From Dryocola sp. LX212 (GTDB lineage: Bacteria; Pseudomonadota; Gammaproteobacteria; Enterobacterales; Enterobacteriaceae): 64,000 bases of DNA. Position 1 is the first letter of the stretch. The number at the start of each line of letters is the position of its first letter. The position numbers and the translations under genes were made by a program. The stretch covers positions 1,674,001 through 1,738,000 of the forward strand of contig CP167917.1 of assembly GCA_041504365.1 (NCBI GenBank), given 5' to 3'. Positions 44,494 to 54,096 of this stretch are shown piece by piece. The notes beneath the pieces are model-generated. The model saw only the letters and a program-made list of their open reading frames with translations. It was not told the origin of the DNA and did not search any database.

Positions 44494-45435
44494 GTGGATA
44501 TCATATTTTATCACCCAACGTTCGATACCCGGTCCTGGCTGACTGGCCTGCAAAAGTTAATGCCCGACGCACGCGTTCGGGAATGGAAGCCTGGCGATAA
44601 TGAACCTGCCGATTACGCGCTGGTCTGGCACCCGCCGGTGGAGATGCTTGCCGGGCGTAGGCAGCTGAAAGCGATTTTCGCCCTTGGCGCTGGCGTGGAC
44701 TCGATTCTTAGTCGGCTTCAGGCGCATCCCGATATGCTGCCTGCCGGCGTGCCTTTATTCCGTCTGGAAGATACCGGTATGGGACTTCAGATGCAGGAAT
44801 ATGCCGTAAGCCAGGTGCTGCACTGGTTCCGCCGCTTTGATGACTATCAGGCGCAGAAGGGGGAGGCGAAATGGCAGACGCTGGAAGATTATCGTCGCGA
44901 GGAGTTCACGATTGGCCTGCTTGGCGCAGGCGTGCTGGGCAGCAAGGTGGCGGAAAGCCTGCTTGCGTGGGGATTCCCGGTGCGCTGCTGGAGCCGCAGC
45001 AAGAAGGATTACCCTGGCGTGACCAGCTTTGCGGGCGAAGAGCAGCTCGGAGAATTCCTGCGGGGGACGCGGGTGCTGATTAACCTGCTGCCCAACACGC
45101 CGCAGACCGTTGGCATCATCAATCAGTCTCTCCTGTCCCAGCTTGCCGACCAGGCCTTTGTGCTCAACCTGGCGCGCGGCGTGCATCTTGTTGAGGCCGA
45201 TCTGCTGTCGGCGCTTGAAAGCGGCAAGGTTAAAGGTGCAATGTTGGATGTCTTTGCCAAAGAACCGCTGCCTGTCGACAGCCCGCTCTGGAAGCATCCT
45301 CGCGTGGCCATTACTCCACACATTGCGGCGGTAACGCGTCCGGACGAAGCGATGACCTATATCGCGAAAACCATCGGCCAGATTGAGAAGGGCGAGAAGC
45401 CGACAGGGGAAGTTTCCCTGCAGTACGGCTACTAA
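44494..45435 (+). CDS. ghrA: Glyoxylate/hydroxypyruvate reductase A (GhrA)
   Basis: NADPH-preferring D-2-hydroxyacid dehydrogenase that reduces glyoxylate to glycolate and hydroxypyruvate to glycerate. GTG start with AGGAGA upstream; 313 residues. The nucleotide-binding motif is [15 protein letters not shown], and the catalytic Arg, Glu and His are in NLARGVH, FAKEPLP and ITPHIAA. Colinear with E. coli GhrA, and next to tRNA-Ser as in E. coli. Confidence 0.96.
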   Translation: MDIIFYHPTFDTRSWLTGLQKLMPDARVREWKPGDNEPADYALVWHPPVEMLAGRRQLKAIFALGAGVDSILSRLQAHPDMLPAGVPLFRLEDTGMGLQMQEYAVSQVLHWFRRFDDYQAQKGEAKWQTLEDYRREEFTIGLLGAGVLGSKVAESLLAWGFPVRCWSRSKKDYPGVTSFAGEEQLGEFLRGTRVLINLLPNTPQTVGIINQSLLSQLADQAFVLNLARGVHLVEADLLSALESGKVKGAMLDVFAKEPLPVDSPLWKHPRVAITPHIAAVTRPDEAMTYIAKTIGQIEKGEKPTGEVSLQYGY

Positions 45436-45441
45436 ACCGAT

Positions 45442-45461
45442 GCCCGGCGGCCATGCCGGGC
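45442..45461. repeat. Small palindrome ghrA-ycdX
   Basis: GCCCGGC, GGCCAT loop, GCCGGGC. No U tract; possibly a half REP or a weak 3' hairpin for ghrA. Confidence 0.5.
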
Positions 45462-45516
45462 TAAAATTCAGCGGCGATAACTGCTATCCTTGGCTAAAAG
45501 AGAAAAGGAGAGAGCC

Positions 45517-46254
45517 ATGTATCCCGTTGACCTGCATATGCATACCGTCGCCAGCACCCACGCCTACAGTACCCTCCACGATTACATCGCCATCGCGAAA
45601 AGCAAAGGCATTAAATTATTCGCGATCACCGATCATGGCCCGGACATGGCCGACGCCCCGCACTACTGGCATTTCGTGAATATGCGCATCTGGCCGCGAC
45701 TGGTTGACGGCGTGGGCATCCTGCGCGGTATTGAAGCGAACATTAAAAATACCAGCGGGGAAATCGACTGCACAGGCCCGATGCTGGACGCTCTCGACCT
45801 GATTATTGCCGGTTTCCACGAGCCTGTTTTCCCCCCGCAGGATGAAGCGACCCATACCGAAGCCATGATTGCCACGATGGCGGCGGGGGATGTGCATATC
45901 ATCAGCCATCCCGGCAACCCTAAGTTCCCCGTCGATATTCCTGCAATTGCAGAAGCCGCAGCGAAATACCATGTGGCGCTCGAGCTGAATAACTCCTCCT
46001 TTACCCATTCCCGCAAGGGCAGCGGCCCGAACTGCCGTGCTGTTGCGGCCGCCGTGCGTGACGCGGGCGGCTGGCTGGCGCTGGGATCTGACTCCCATAC
46101 GGCTTTTAGCCTTGGCGACTTCAGTGAATGCCGTAAAATCGTCGACGAAGTTGATTTCCCGGAGGAGCGTATTCTTAACGTTTCGCCGCGCCGTTTATTA
46201 GCATTTCTTGAATCCCGTGGCATGGCACCGATTGCTGAGTTCGCCACGCTTTAA
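45517..46254 (+). CDS. ycdX: YcdX, PHP-domain phosphatase
   Basis: Trinuclear zinc PHP-family phosphatase; in E. coli linked to swarming. The start at 45517 ([14 protein letters not shown]) gives 245 residues, the normal length, and has AGGAGAG upstream; the frame is open 9 codons earlier. Metal ligands are visible in [23 protein letters not shown] and GSDSH. Natural substrate unknown. Followed by ycdY after 26 bases. Confidence 0.95.
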   Translation: MYPVDLHMHTVASTHAYSTLHDYIAIAKSKGIKLFAITDHGPDMADAPHYWHFVNMRIWPRLVDGVGILRGIEANIKNTSGEIDCTGPMLDALDLIIAGFHEPVFPPQDEATHTEAMIATMAAGDVHIISHPGNPKFPVDIPAIAEAAAKYHVALELNNSSFTHSRKGSGPNCRAVAAAVRDAGGWLALGSDSHTAFSLGDFSECRKIVDEVDFPEERILNVSPRRLLAFLESRGMAPIAEFATL

Positions 46255-46280
46255 TCTTCACCCCTGAATGGACCCTGAGC

Positions 46281-46835
46281 ATGAATGAGTTCTCAATTAT
46301 TTGCCGTATTTTAGGATCGCTGTTTTATCGTCAGCCGCAGGATCCCCTGCTGGTGCCGCTACTGACTATGATCCGCGAAGGAAAGCTTGCGGCAAGCTGG
46401 CCTCTGGAGCAGGACGCGCTGCTGGTGCGCCTGCAGCAGAGCTGCGATCCCCAGCAGATGGCGGCAGATTACAACGCGCTGTTCGTGGGCGAAGCGTGCA
46501 GCGTTTCACCTTACCGCTCGGCCTGGGAAGAGGGCAGCCAGGAAGGGGAAGTACGCGAGTTTCTGAAGTCGCGAGGCATGCCGCTGGCGGAAACGCCTGC
46601 CGACCATTTTGGTACGCTGCTGCTCGCAGCCTCCTGGCTTGAAGATCAGTCTCAGGAAGACGAATACGAAGCGCAGATCACGCTGTTCGACGAGTATCTG
46701 CTGCCCTGGTGCGGCATTTTCCTCGGTAAGGTTGAAGCACATGCCACCACGCCTTTCTACCGCACGCTGGCGGCCGTCAGCCGTGAAGCGATTCAGGCGA
46801 TGCGTGACGAGCTGGAAGAAGCTGAAGAGGAATAA
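46281..46835 (+). CDS. ycdY: YcdY, TorD-family chaperone
   Basis: All-helical redox enzyme maturation type protein of 184 residues. In E. coli it interacts with YcdX and supports its metal loading. Family segments are FYRQPQDPLLVPLL, YNALFVGEACSVSPYRSAW and GTLLLAASWL. It ends in an acidic tail (ELEEAEEE). Operon with ycdX inferred from spacing. Confidence 0.94.
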   Translation: MNEFSIICRILGSLFYRQPQDPLLVPLLTMIREGKLAASWPLEQDALLVRLQQSCDPQQMAADYNALFVGEACSVSPYRSAWEEGSQEGEVREFLKSRGMPLAETPADHFGTLLLAASWLEDQSQEDEYEAQITLFDEYLLPWCGIFLGKVEAHATTPFYRTLAAVSREAIQAMRDELEEAEEE

Positions 46836-46921
46836 GTGTGATTTAAATAGCAATTAAGCTGCAATAAATTTCTGTTTCTTTAATAAAATGTGCGGCAGAT
46901 CGTGGTTGAGCAGAAAGGCTC

Positions 46922-46930
46922 TGCTATGAT
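46922..46930 (+). promoter_or_regulatory. Candidate extended -10 promoter for ycdZ
   Basis: TGCTATGAT, an extended -10 element, 9 bases before the ycdZ ATG. No good -35. The very short leader makes this tentative. Confidence 0.35.
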
Positions 46931-46938
46931 ACGCCGCC

Positions 46939-47415
46939 ATGAACATACTCATTTCTCTTGCACTGACTACCGGTATCCTCTCAGGCCTTTGGGGCTGGGT
47001 GGCGGTGAGTCTTGGCCTGCTTAGCTGGGCAGGTTTCCTCGGCTGTACGGCCTACTTTGCCTGCCCGCAAGGGGGGCTGAAGGGCCTGTTTATCTCACTT
47101 TGCACGCTGTGCAGCGGGGTTATGTGGGCGCTGGTCATTATCCACGGTAGCGCGCTTGCGCCGCATCTGGAGATGCTCGGCTATGTGGTTACCGGCGTTG
47201 TGGCCTTCCTGATGTGCCTCCAGGCCCGGCACGTCCTGCTTTCATTTGTTCCCGGCACTTTTATCGGCGCCTGTGCGATTTTTGCCAATCAGGGCGAGTG
47301 GCGGGTAGTCGTGCCTTCTTTATTGCTTGGGCTGGCGTTTGGTTTTGCGATGAAGAACAGCGGGCTCTGGCTTGCGGCAAGAAAAGCGAAACGAATGGCT
47401 GTCATTCCTGAATAA
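46939..47415 (+). CDS. ycdZ: YcdZ, DUF1097 inner-membrane protein
   Basis: A 158-residue membrane protein with five predicted segments covering nearly the whole length (LALTTGILSGLWGWVAVSLG, YVVTGVVAFLMCLQARHVLL and others) and a short basic C-terminus (ARKAKRMAV). Family function is unknown. A 103-base gap with a possible promoter separates it from ycdY. Confidence 0.93.
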   Translation: MNILISLALTTGILSGLWGWVAVSLGLLSWAGFLGCTAYFACPQGGLKGLFISLCTLCSGVMWALVIIHGSALAPHLEMLGYVVTGVVAFLMCLQARHVLLSFVPGTFIGACAIFANQGEWRVVVPSLLLGLAFGFAMKNSGLWLAARKAKRMAVIPE

Positions 47416-47443
47416 AAAAAACCAGCCGAGGCTGGTTTTTTAT
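47413..47443. terminator. Bidirectional terminator ycdZ/csgG
   Basis: AAAAACCAGCC, GAG loop, GGCTGGTTTTT, with A and T runs on both sides. It lies between the convergent ycdZ and csgG. Confidence 0.9.
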
Positions 47444-47456
47444 TACCCGGGGCGCA

Positions 47457-48290
47457 TCAGGCTTCCGGAGGCACCGACATCTCTTTATATTTAACGAGAA
47501 TCGGGTTAGTTCTGTCGGACGGGTTTTTCAAGTCCCACAGCCCGCGGTCGATACCGTCATTGACCAGGTAAATGACCCCGGTTTCGATGGCGGACATCAG
47601 GCACATCATGACCGGTTCATTGCTGGTATAGCCGATTTCACCCTCCAGCAGGCGCTGGTAGTCGATAAAGCGGAATACCCCGGCCTGTACTTCGTAAGAC
47701 AAAATAGTTTTGCTGGTGTTGACTGAAGAAAGGACTTCACCGGTGCTTACATTAACGACGCGTAAGTTCACCGCAATCTGATCTAGCTGATATTCCGTAT
47801 TGGCGCCAATCCCAAAGTAACGCGCCCCGACCCCGCCGGATTTCACATTGCTTTCATAGCCAATAATCGACCCTTCAATCATAACGTTTGCCGCCATCAG
47901 AGATTGCAGAGGCTGCCGGTTATTATCTGCGACGGTGCCATTTTCCTGGGCTGCACGAATAATTTTTCGTTCATTAAGCAGGTTTTGTAATCCCTGACGT
48001 TCCAGAGGAATAAACCAACGCGAGTCCTTCAGCGCCGTCACCAGCATCGCGGTGGCGCTTTGCGGTACGGCCGTAGAGAAGTTACTCGCCGGATAAGGTT
48101 TAAACTGACCGGTTTCATCCTGAATGTTGTAGACCGAGACAAACAGTTTTCCCTGAGCTTCCGGCAGATGGGTGAGATCGCGGTAGCTCTGGGCCCGAGG
48201 CATCAGAGTAGGGCGTGCAGCTTCTTTAGGTGGCGCGGTTAAACAACCACTTAATAAACACACTGCTACGATAAGAAGTAAGCGCTGCAT
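47457..48290 (-). CDS. csgG: CsgG, curli secretion channel lipoprotein
   Basis: Outer-membrane nonameric pore through which CsgA and CsgB leave the cell. The 277-residue precursor has a lipoprotein signal (VCLLSGCLTAPP, lipidated Cys16), the constriction segment with Tyr, Asn and Phe (LFVSVYNIQDETGQFKPYP) and the transmembrane hairpins (SVNTSKTILSYEVQAGVFRF). Last gene of csgDEFG. Confidence 0.97.
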   Translation of the reverse strand: MQRLLLIVAVCLLSGCLTAPPKEAARPTLMPRAQSYRDLTHLPEAQGKLFVSVYNIQDETGQFKPYPASNFSTAVPQSATAMLVTALKDSRWFIPLERQGLQNLLNERKIIRAAQENGTVADNNRQPLQSLMAANVMIEGSIIGYESNVKSGGVGARYFGIGANTEYQLDQIAVNLRVVNVSTGEVLSSVNTSKTILSYEVQAGVFRFIDYQRLLEGEIGYTSNEPVMMCLMSAIETGVIYLVNDGIDRGLWDLKNPSDRTNPILVKYKEMSVPPEA

Positions 48291-48329
48291 GATGTTTATC
48301 CTTAAATACTTTTTGATTGTTTAAGCCCA

Positions 48330-48746
48330 CTAAAAATCAGTAGAGTTACTTTGTAAGCCGGCAACCTGAATGGTTGAGACTTTCCCGGTTTTGCGGTCAG
48401 TGACGTTGAGCTGCAGCTGGCCATCCGTATTCTTGATATCAACAATAAAGTCGTTGGTGACCATGCGACCAGGTTTACCGGTGTTAATATTGGTCAACAG
48501 TCCGCCCAGTACCTGGGACTGAATAGCCTGGGTAAAGTTATCCAGTGCGGATGGAGTCTCAATACCAAAATCGTCGTCATAGCTGGGATCTTTATACGAA
48601 TTTTGCGCCTGTGCTCCGTTTAACAAATACGAGCCGTTATTGGGGTTGCCGCCAAAGTTAGGGTTTACGAACTGGAAAACCATGTTTCCTCCCCAGGCCA
48701 GCGGTGTGACCAGCATTAACGGTAAAACTGCATGAACAATACGCAT
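48330..48746 (-). CDS. csgF: CsgF, curli nucleation and assembly factor
   Basis: Secreted protein that binds the CsgG pore and localises CsgB at the surface. The 138-residue precursor has a signal peptide; the mature start [15 protein letters not shown] is the conserved stretch that inserts in the CsgG channel. Between csgE and csgG in one operon. Confidence 0.96.
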   Translation of the reverse strand: MRIVHAVLPLMLVTPLAWGGNMVFQFVNPNFGGNPNNGSYLLNGAQAQNSYKDPSYDDDFGIETPSALDNFTQAIQSQVLGGLLTNINTGKPGRMVTNDFIVDIKNTDGQLQLNVTDRKTGKVSTIQVAGLQSNSTDF

Positions 48747-48755
48747 GACAGCCTC

Positions 48756-49145
48756 CTAAAACTCATCGTGGGTTAAATCACCGGTACTCAACAATGCTTT
48801 GTCGACCTGCCGGCGTTTAATTGCCTCATCAGTTTGAATCAGTGCGACTTCAACGTTGCGGTCAAAGTCACGTTTCGTGGGGAATAAAAAAGCCTGGTAG
48901 ATCACGTCCTGATCGATAGTAATGGTTATCCAGCTTCCCCAACGGGCACTGGGCCGTTCATTAATAGTCAGATTCCCGGTAAAACTGCTTTCCCACTTAT
49001 CGCTGAAGGCACGGTAAAAGTCGTGGCCCACAGAAGAAACGGTGTGATCCGTCAGCAGTCCGGGGATCTCCACTTCAACGGCGCGAACGCCGCCTGGAGC
49101 GCACAGTAAAACTGTCGCCAGCAGTAAAGCAGGGTGTCGTTTCAT
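48756..49145 (-). CDS. csgE: CsgE, curli secretion specificity factor
   Basis: Periplasmic adaptor that caps CsgG and brings curlin subunits to it. The 129-residue precursor has a signal peptide ending near [11 protein letters not shown]. Conserved parts are [19 protein letters not shown] and [13 protein letters not shown]. It begins 4 bases after csgD. Confidence 0.96.
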   Translation of the reverse strand: MKRHPALLLATVLLCAPGGVRAVEVEIPGLLTDHTVSSVGHDFYRAFSDKWESSFTGNLTINERPSARWGSWITITIDQDVIYQAFLFPTKRDFDRNVEVALIQTDEAIKRRQVDKALLSTGDLTHDEF

Positions 49146-49149
49146 GGCC

Positions 49150-49800
49150 TTATCGCCTGAGATTATCGTTTGCCCAGGAGACCGCCTGAGTGCGGTTCTT
49201 AACAGCTATCTTCTTGAAAAGATTGTAGAGATGTGTTTTTACCGTGTTCTCACTAATAAACAGCGAACGGGCAATTTCAATATTTGAAGCGCCAATGCGT
49301 AATTTATTAAGGATTTCCTTTTCACGGTGCGTTAATAACGACGACTCAACGTTATTAAAGCGATAATTTCCTGAATGGTTGATCAAATAGCTGGCAAGCT
49401 TTTGTGAGAAGTAGCATTCGCCATCCATGACCCCCCGAATCCCCTCTACGACACGCGGTTCCTCTTCTGTGGTATAAAACACCCCATTAATATGCGGCCA
49501 GTTTTCAATGTCACGGAACTGATACTCTTCAGGAGTATTAAGAAGAAGAAGCTTGATGCTGTTGTGCTTGCGGCTTAAGGTATCTTGCCAATAATTAATA
49601 AGCTTCTTATCCGCCTCTACCATATCGAAGAGCACCAGAACATTGCCCGCTATCTCTTCAAGAGAGCGTTGAATGTTATGAAGTTTTCCGTTAACAGCCA
49701 GAGACGACTTTAAATGTTGTAATAAAGCTGTAGCCTGCAGCGAAGGTTTGGTGATCAACAACAATGTGTGACCATTTAATGTATGGACTTCATTAAACAT
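49150..49800 (-). CDS. csgD: CsgD, master regulator of curli and biofilm
   Basis: LuxR/FixJ-type transcription activator of csgBAC and of cellulose control genes. The 216-residue protein has an unusual receiver-like N-terminal domain and a C-terminal LuxR helix-turn-helix ([19 protein letters not shown], then [17 protein letters not shown]). First gene of csgDEFG. The long leader and 775-base divergent region are in line with heavy regulation; a candidate OmpR site lies about 210 bases upstream. Confidence 0.97.
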   Translation of the reverse strand: MFNEVHTLNGHTLLLITKPSLQATALLQHLKSSLAVNGKLHNIQRSLEEIAGNVLVLFDMVEADKKLINYWQDTLSRKHNSIKLLLLNTPEEYQFRDIENWPHINGVFYTTEEEPRVVEGIRGVMDGECYFSQKLASYLINHSGNYRFNNVESSLLTHREKEILNKLRIGASNIEIARSLFISENTVKTHLYNLFKKIAVKNRTQAVSWANDNLRR

Positions 49801-50006
49801 GTTGGAACTCCACCCGGTTTTTATGCACTATCAGCTGAATTAACAGGAAGTTAATTCACCAGAGGTACTGATAAGTGCGGCACTGCTGTGTGTTAAAGAT
49901 AAAAACACTTTCATGAATGCGATTTAAATACGCTGAGAGTGTTAAAGGAAATCATTACTGCTGATTCCAATCTAGCGGTTACTAATCTTAAAGCAAGTGT
50001 TAAACG

Positions 50007-50022
50007 TGTAACTTAATGTAAC
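50007..50022 (-). promoter_or_regulatory. Candidate OmpR site for csgD
   Basis: Minus strand GTTACATTAAGTTACA: two GTTACA half-sites exactly 10 bases apart, the spacing of OmpR tandem sites, about 210 bases before the csgD start, near where OmpR binds in E. coli. Confidence 0.55.
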
Positions 50023-50443
50023 TGTGAATATTAAAATGTTGCATAAAGAAATTTTGACTATTTAGTCCTGATACTAAAGTTGTACAAATTTATTAGTTTG
50101 CACAATTATACATGTCGTACAAACAATTGTATCTTATTGTATTTTATGGTTTTTTGTGAATTAGTTCCGCTATGAATTACTTTTAACATATGTAAGTGAC
50201 AGGTAACTTACTGCGAGTTGCCGCTTCGCTTAAGAAAACACGCCTTGATGACATGGGTTATGAATAATTTGTTGTTCTCCTCGTAAGGCTTCTCAGCCAG
50301 ACGGCAAAAATAGATCCACTGATAGTTCAGTGGGTGACGAGTGATGCAGGCCTCTTTTTTTATCCAAAGAACGCTTTGTTGGCATTGGTTTTTTTTAAAT
50401 AACTCATGCTTTGTGGTGAGTATAATTATAAAAATACAACGTG

Positions 50444-50454
50444 CGGGTGAGATA
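50444..50454 (+). promoter_or_regulatory. CsgD-binding site for csgBA
   Basis: CGGGTGAGATA, a full match to the CsgD consensus CGGGTGAGNTA, 122 bases before csgB. Confidence 0.8.
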
Positions 50455-50575
50455 TTTTAAATGTTTCGACAGACATACTCATTTCCGTAACGCAGCAATA
50501 ACTTCTTACCGCTGGCGTTAACAGGAAATAATTTTCGCTTAATTACCTGGCAGCATCCAGGTCCAGGATGACAAC

Positions 50576-51031
50576 ATGAAAAACAGATCGTTATTTATGG
50601 TGTTAGCATTGCTGGGTGCACCTGGTTATGTATTAGCAGCAGGTTCTGACCTCGCTGCTTCAGAGTATAACTTTGCAGTTAATGAATTAAGCAAAGCCTC
50701 TTTTAATCAGGCAGCAATTATTGGTCAGTACGGCGGCAATAACAGTGCCGACGTCAACCAGAAAGGTTATCGGCAGCTGGCGGAAGTCTCTCAGTACGGG
50801 AGTAACAACCGGGCAAATGTCGATCAATCAGGAAGTTATAATCTTGCTTATATTTCGCAGCAGGGCAGCGCCAATGATGCGGATATTAAGCAGAGTAATT
50901 CTGGAAATGCAGCCCTTATTATTCAGAAAGGTTCTGGTAATAAAGCAAGCATTATTCAGGACGGTACGCAAAAAACAGCAGTTGTAGTGCAGAAACAGTC
51001 GCAAATGGCGGTTCGTGTTATCCAACGATAA
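50576..51031 (+). CDS. csgB: CsgB, minor curlin and nucleator
   Basis: Surface-exposed nucleator that templates CsgA polymerisation. The 151-residue precursor has a signal peptide (APGYVLAAGSD) and five imperfect repeats with the curlin pattern (AAIIGQYGGNNSADVNQKG, AEVSQYGSNNRANVDQSG, AYISQQGSANDADIKQSN and so on). The last repeat is basic and lacks the Gly-Asn turn, as in E. coli, where it anchors to the cell. Confidence 0.96.
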   Translation: MKNRSLFMVLALLGAPGYVLAAGSDLAASEYNFAVNELSKASFNQAAIIGQYGGNNSADVNQKGYRQLAEVSQYGSNNRANVDQSGSYNLAYISQQGSANDADIKQSNSGNAALIIQKGSGNKASIIQDGTQKTAVVVQKQSQMAVRVIQR

Positions 51032-51079
51032 TACACAAACTATTTGGGCTTACATTCTCAATCCGATGGGGGTTTCACC

Positions 51080-51532
51080 ATGAACTTTTTCAAAGTGGCA
51101 GCATTAGCAGCGTTGGTGGTTTCAGGTAGTGCACTGGCAGCAGGATTCGGCGGTGGCGGCGGCGGATATCCTGGTGGCGGTATGCCACAATCAAATGAAA
51201 ATTCAACCCTGAAAATTTATCAGCAGGGTGGCGGTAACAACGCAACTGCGCTGCAGTCTGACGCTAAAAACTCTATTACAGACATTAAACAGTCTGGTGG
51301 GGGCAACGGTGCCGATGTCGGCCAGGGTTCTGACGACAGTTCAGTAGAACTTTCTCAGAACGGTTTTGCTAACAACGCCACCATCGACCAGTGGAACGGC
51401 AAACAGTCTGATATTACCGTCCGTCAATACGGCGGGGGTAACGGTGCTGTTGTCGACCAGACCGCATCTGGTTCACACGTCCAGGTTACTCAGGTTGGCT
51501 TTGGTAACCATGCGACGGCTTCCCAGTACTAA
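51080..51532 (+). CDS. csgA: CsgA, major curlin subunit
   Basis: Main amyloid subunit of curli fibres. The start at 51080 gives 150 residues with a signal peptide ending at ALAAG; an upstream frame to 51044 is open but not needed. After the Gly-rich N-terminal segment come five repeats with the Ser-X5-Gln-X4-Asn-X5-Gln pattern (STLKIYQQGGGNNATALQ to GSHVQVTQVGFGNHATASQ). The 48-base spacer after csgB fits one mRNA. Confidence 0.97.
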   Translation: MNFFKVAALAALVVSGSALAAGFGGGGGGYPGGGMPQSNENSTLKIYQQGGGNNATALQSDAKNSITDIKQSGGGNGADVGQGSDDSSVELSQNGFANNATIDQWNGKQSDITVRQYGGGNGAVVDQTASGSHVQVTQVGFGNHATASQY

Positions 51533-51551
51533 CTGAGAATCTGCGCTATAT

Positions 51552-51579
51552 AAAAACAGGGCCATGGCCCTGTTTTTTT
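51552..51579 (+). terminator. Terminator between csgA and csgC
   Basis: AAAACAGGGCC, AT, GGCCCTGTTTTTTT. An 11-bp near-perfect palindrome 20 bases after csgA. It should make csgC expression much lower than csgA, by partial read-through. Confidence 0.88.
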
Positions 51580-51592
51580 ATGGGAGAAAAGC

Positions 51593-51922
51593 ATGCACAC
51601 CTTAATTTTGTTAGCAGCCCTTTCTAATCAGCTGACCTTTACTACCCAGCAGCAGGGCAATATTTACACCATTGAGCCCGTTGCCACACTGACTACCGAT
51701 TGTCGTTGTGCCATGCAGCTGGCGGCTACGCGAGCCGGGGCAGGGGGAAGCAGTACCAGTAAACAACGTTCAACCCTCTTTATTAAGGCCAATGAGCCGA
51801 TCAGTCTGACCAGACTGAGCCTGAATATTGAACCCGGCGATACGGTGACGATCACTGTGACGCTGAGCGACGGTAATAATATTAATATAGAAAAACAATG
51901 GGTTATGCCGGGGAAAACGTAA
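51593..51922 (+). CDS. csgC: CsgC, inhibitor of intracellular curlin amyloid
   Basis: Periplasmic chaperone-like protein that stops CsgA from aggregating before export. The 109-residue precursor has an N-terminal signal and the redox-type CXC motif (TTDCRCAMQ) seen in the E. coli protein. Immunoglobulin-like beta fold in the family. Starts right after the terminator of csgA. Confidence 0.92.
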   Translation: MHTLILLAALSNQLTFTTQQQGNIYTIEPVATLTTDCRCAMQLAATRAGAGGSSTSKQRSTLFIKANEPISLTRLSLNIEPGDTVTITVTLSDGNNINIEKQWVMPGKT

Positions 51923-52052
51923 CAACGTTTCAAGGGTTTTTATTTGTAAATATATTGTTGCGAATATGTCGTTCCTGAACCAATGTTTTACTGTAGTGGA
52001 TTCATCGTTTGCCGATAACCCTCAGTACACTTTGCGTTGAGGAGTCAACATC

Positions 52053-52364
52053 GTGGTAAAAGCGACTTTAAAGATTTATTTATGTATTGCCGCGCTGGCC
52101 AGCGTTTCTACCTTCGCTCATGCAGACAAAAATAGCGGCGTGATTCATTTCCGTGGGGAGATAGTCGAAGGTGGATGCGGCTTCTCGCCACAGGAACAGT
52201 GGATTAATATCATCTGCAGCAATAAAGGAAAACCTGTCACCCATACCGTCGCACTATCGGGCCTGAACGTCTGGTCCGTTCGCGGTGACAGCCTCATGCA
52301 CACCAACATTCGCTACCTCGACCCGCAAAAACGCCTGGCTATTGTCAGCGTGGCCTACGAATGA
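52053..52364 (+). CDS. ymdA: YmdA, uncharacterised secreted protein
   Basis: A 103-residue protein with a signal peptide (VSTFAHADKNSG) and two Cys (GGCGFSP and IICSNKG) that may form a disulfide. Matches E. coli YmdA in length, position after csgC and sequence style. The beginning of the mature part (GVIHFRGEIVEGGCGF) resembles fimbrial subunit starts. Function unknown. Confidence 0.88.
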   Translation: MVKATLKIYLCIAALASVSTFAHADKNSGVIHFRGEIVEGGCGFSPQEQWINIICSNKGKPVTHTVALSGLNVWSVRGDSLMHTNIRYLDPQKRLAIVSVAYE

Positions 52365-52576
52365 TCCCCTCTGGTCCGGTCCTCCGGATCAGCCGTTTGC
52401 AAAAGTGATGATTTATTTCCGTGCTGGTTTTGTTACTATTCCGGGCCTTCGGAACTTGCAACGATGGAAAGGCTTCATTGCTGAGGATTGTCCGAAGAAT
52501 TAAGAGTTATTCGATATCCCGCGCCATAAAAAAAAGCTACATATGCGGGTCGCAGCAAATGATGATGGTAGCGAGA

Positions 52577-53299
52577 ATGAAGTTAGGGTTTAACATTACT
52601 GACTGGCAGGCGATCGCTCCCGGTCTGTCTGACGTCGCGCTTTGGCGCGCGTGGGGAGACGCTCCGGCGGCAATTGACGCAAAAGCGTCAATTGCAAAAT
52701 GCACGCATCTGCCCATGATGACGGCCCGACGCCTGGCTTCCGGTAGCCGCCTCGCCGTTGATACGGCCCTTGCCGTGCTCGCCCGCCGTCAGGCCGATGC
52801 GCTGGTTTTTTCCAGCCGCCACGGCGAACTGGAGCGCAACTACCGAATCCTTACCGCGCTTGCTGAACAGCAGGCGCTCTCGCCTACCGATTTTGCCATG
52901 TCCGTTCATAATTCTGCCGTGGGCAACGTCACCATCGCGGCGAAGACGCCGTATGTCTCCTCTTCCGTTTCGGCCGGGCGCGACACCTTTTTGCAGGCCC
53001 TGATCGAGGTGGCTGCTTTTCAGCATGCTGGCTATCGCCGCGTGCTGCTGGTGGATTTTGACGGGGCGATCCCTGAATTTTATCAGCCGCATCTTGACGA
53101 GTGCGATGAACATTACCCTTACGCCGTGGGTCTGCTTCTGGAAGCGGGGGAGCAGCTGCGGGTTGAAAGTAAGCCCGCAGCAGAAAAATGCGCGCAGCGG
53201 TTACCCCAGAGCCTGGCTTTTCTTCATGCCTGGCTGGGTCAGGAAAGCAATTTTGCCGTCACCGGCGAGCGGTTAACCTGGCAGTGGACGCGCAGCTGA
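52577..53299 (+). CDS. apeC: ApeC-like ketosynthase N-terminal-like protein (APE cluster)
   Basis: A 240-residue protein of the ketoacyl synthase N-terminal-like type that pairs with the full ketosynthase ApeO as a chain-length factor in aryl polyene (APE) synthesis. The start at 52577 (MKLGFNITDWQAIAPGL) is chosen by family length; ATGs at 52559 and frames up to 52421 are open. Visible fold parts are DALVFSSRHGELERNY and FAMSVHNSAVGNVTIA, with Ser in the SVSAGRDTF segment where active ketosynthases have Cys, so it should not condense on its own. First gene of the cluster in this window; it replaces ymdB at this locus relative to E. coli K-12. The 212-base upstream gap should hold the promoter. 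Confidence 0.82.
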   Translation: MKLGFNITDWQAIAPGLSDVALWRAWGDAPAAIDAKASIAKCTHLPMMTARRLASGSRLAVDTALAVLARRQADALVFSSRHGELERNYRILTALAEQQALSPTDFAMSVHNSAVGNVTIAAKTPYVSSSVSAGRDTFLQALIEVAAFQHAGYRRVLLVDFDGAIPEFYQPHLDECDEHYPYAVGLLLEAGEQLRVESKPAAEKCAQRLPQSLAFLHAWLGQESNFAVTGERLTWQWTRS

Positions 53300-54081
53300 T
53301 GTGGCTCCTGGTCCGGCGGCGGATGGCATGGGGCTGGCGCGTCATCATGACCGGCTTTCTGTTCATCCTGTTTGGCAGCGGTGGCCTGGTTTTGTCGCTG
53401 GTATGGTTCAATTTGCTGCTCCTTGCCGTGCGCGCGCCGGTTAAACGCCGCAGCTTTGCCCGCCGCAGCATCAGCGCAAGCTTTCGTCTGTTTTTGCGCA
53501 TCGGCAGGCTGCTCGGCGTGTTTGATTACCAGATTGAGGGTGCGGAGGCTTTGCGAGCCGAAAAAGGCAGCCTCATCGTTGCCAACCATCCCACGCTGCT
53601 TGATTATGTTTTTATTGCCTCCCTGGCCCCGGAGATCGGCTGCCTGGTGAAAGCGAGCCTGATCGGTAACCCCTGTTTCCGGGGCGTAATTCGGGCCGCA
53701 GACTACCTGATTAACAGCCAGGGAGAAACGCTGCTGCCGGAAAGTCAGCGCAGGCTGGCGGCGGGTGAGAGCATCCTTATATTCCCGGAAGGCACGCGCA
53801 CGCGCCCAGGGGAGCCTCTGACGATACAGCGAGGCGCGGCGCAGATTGCGGTGCGCAGCGCCTGCCCGCTACGGCTGGTGCATATTGATTGTGACCAGCG
53901 CTATCTGGACAAGCAGAGCCGCTGGTATCAGATCCCGGCGCGCAGGCCAATGATTACGGTATCGGTGCGCCAGCGCATCGAAAGCCTGGATTTTGTGGAA
54001 AAGTGCGACGATGCCCCGGCGCTGGCGGCGCGTCGCCTGAGCCACTATTTACGTCAGGCGCTTGTCCCTGACCCCCGTTAA
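53299..54081 (+). CDS. apeD: ApeD-like lysophospholipid-type acyltransferase
   Basis: Membrane acyltransferase of the PlsC/LPLAT family. Start at 53299 overlaps the apeC stop by one base (TGATG), giving 260 residues with an N-terminal membrane segment (about 14-38). The catalytic NHPTLLDYV (HX4D) and FPEGTRTRPG motifs are present. Expected to attach the aryl polyene or an acyl chain to a lipid anchor; substrate inferred from the cluster. Confidence 0.87.
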   Translation: MWLLVRRRMAWGWRVIMTGFLFILFGSGGLVLSLVWFNLLLLAVRAPVKRRSFARRSISASFRLFLRIGRLLGVFDYQIEGAEALRAEKGSLIVANHPTLLDYVFIASLAPEIGCLVKASLIGNPCFRGVIRAADYLINSQGETLLPESQRRLAAGESILIFPEGTRTRPGEPLTIQRGAAQIAVRSACPLRLVHIDCDQRYLDKQSRWYQIPARRPMITVSVRQRIESLDFVEKCDDAPALAARRLSHYLRQALVPDPR

Positions 54082-54096
54082 GACCCGGATGCACAT

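Larger units (their letters stand above)
49801..50575. other. csgD-csgB divergent regulatory region
   Basis: A 775-base AT-rich gap with no gene. It carries candidate OmpR and CsgD sites (separate entries) and in E. coli also binds CRP, IHF, H-NS, CpxR and RstA. The csgD leader in the left part is a target of many small RNAs in E. coli. Confidence 0.85.
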
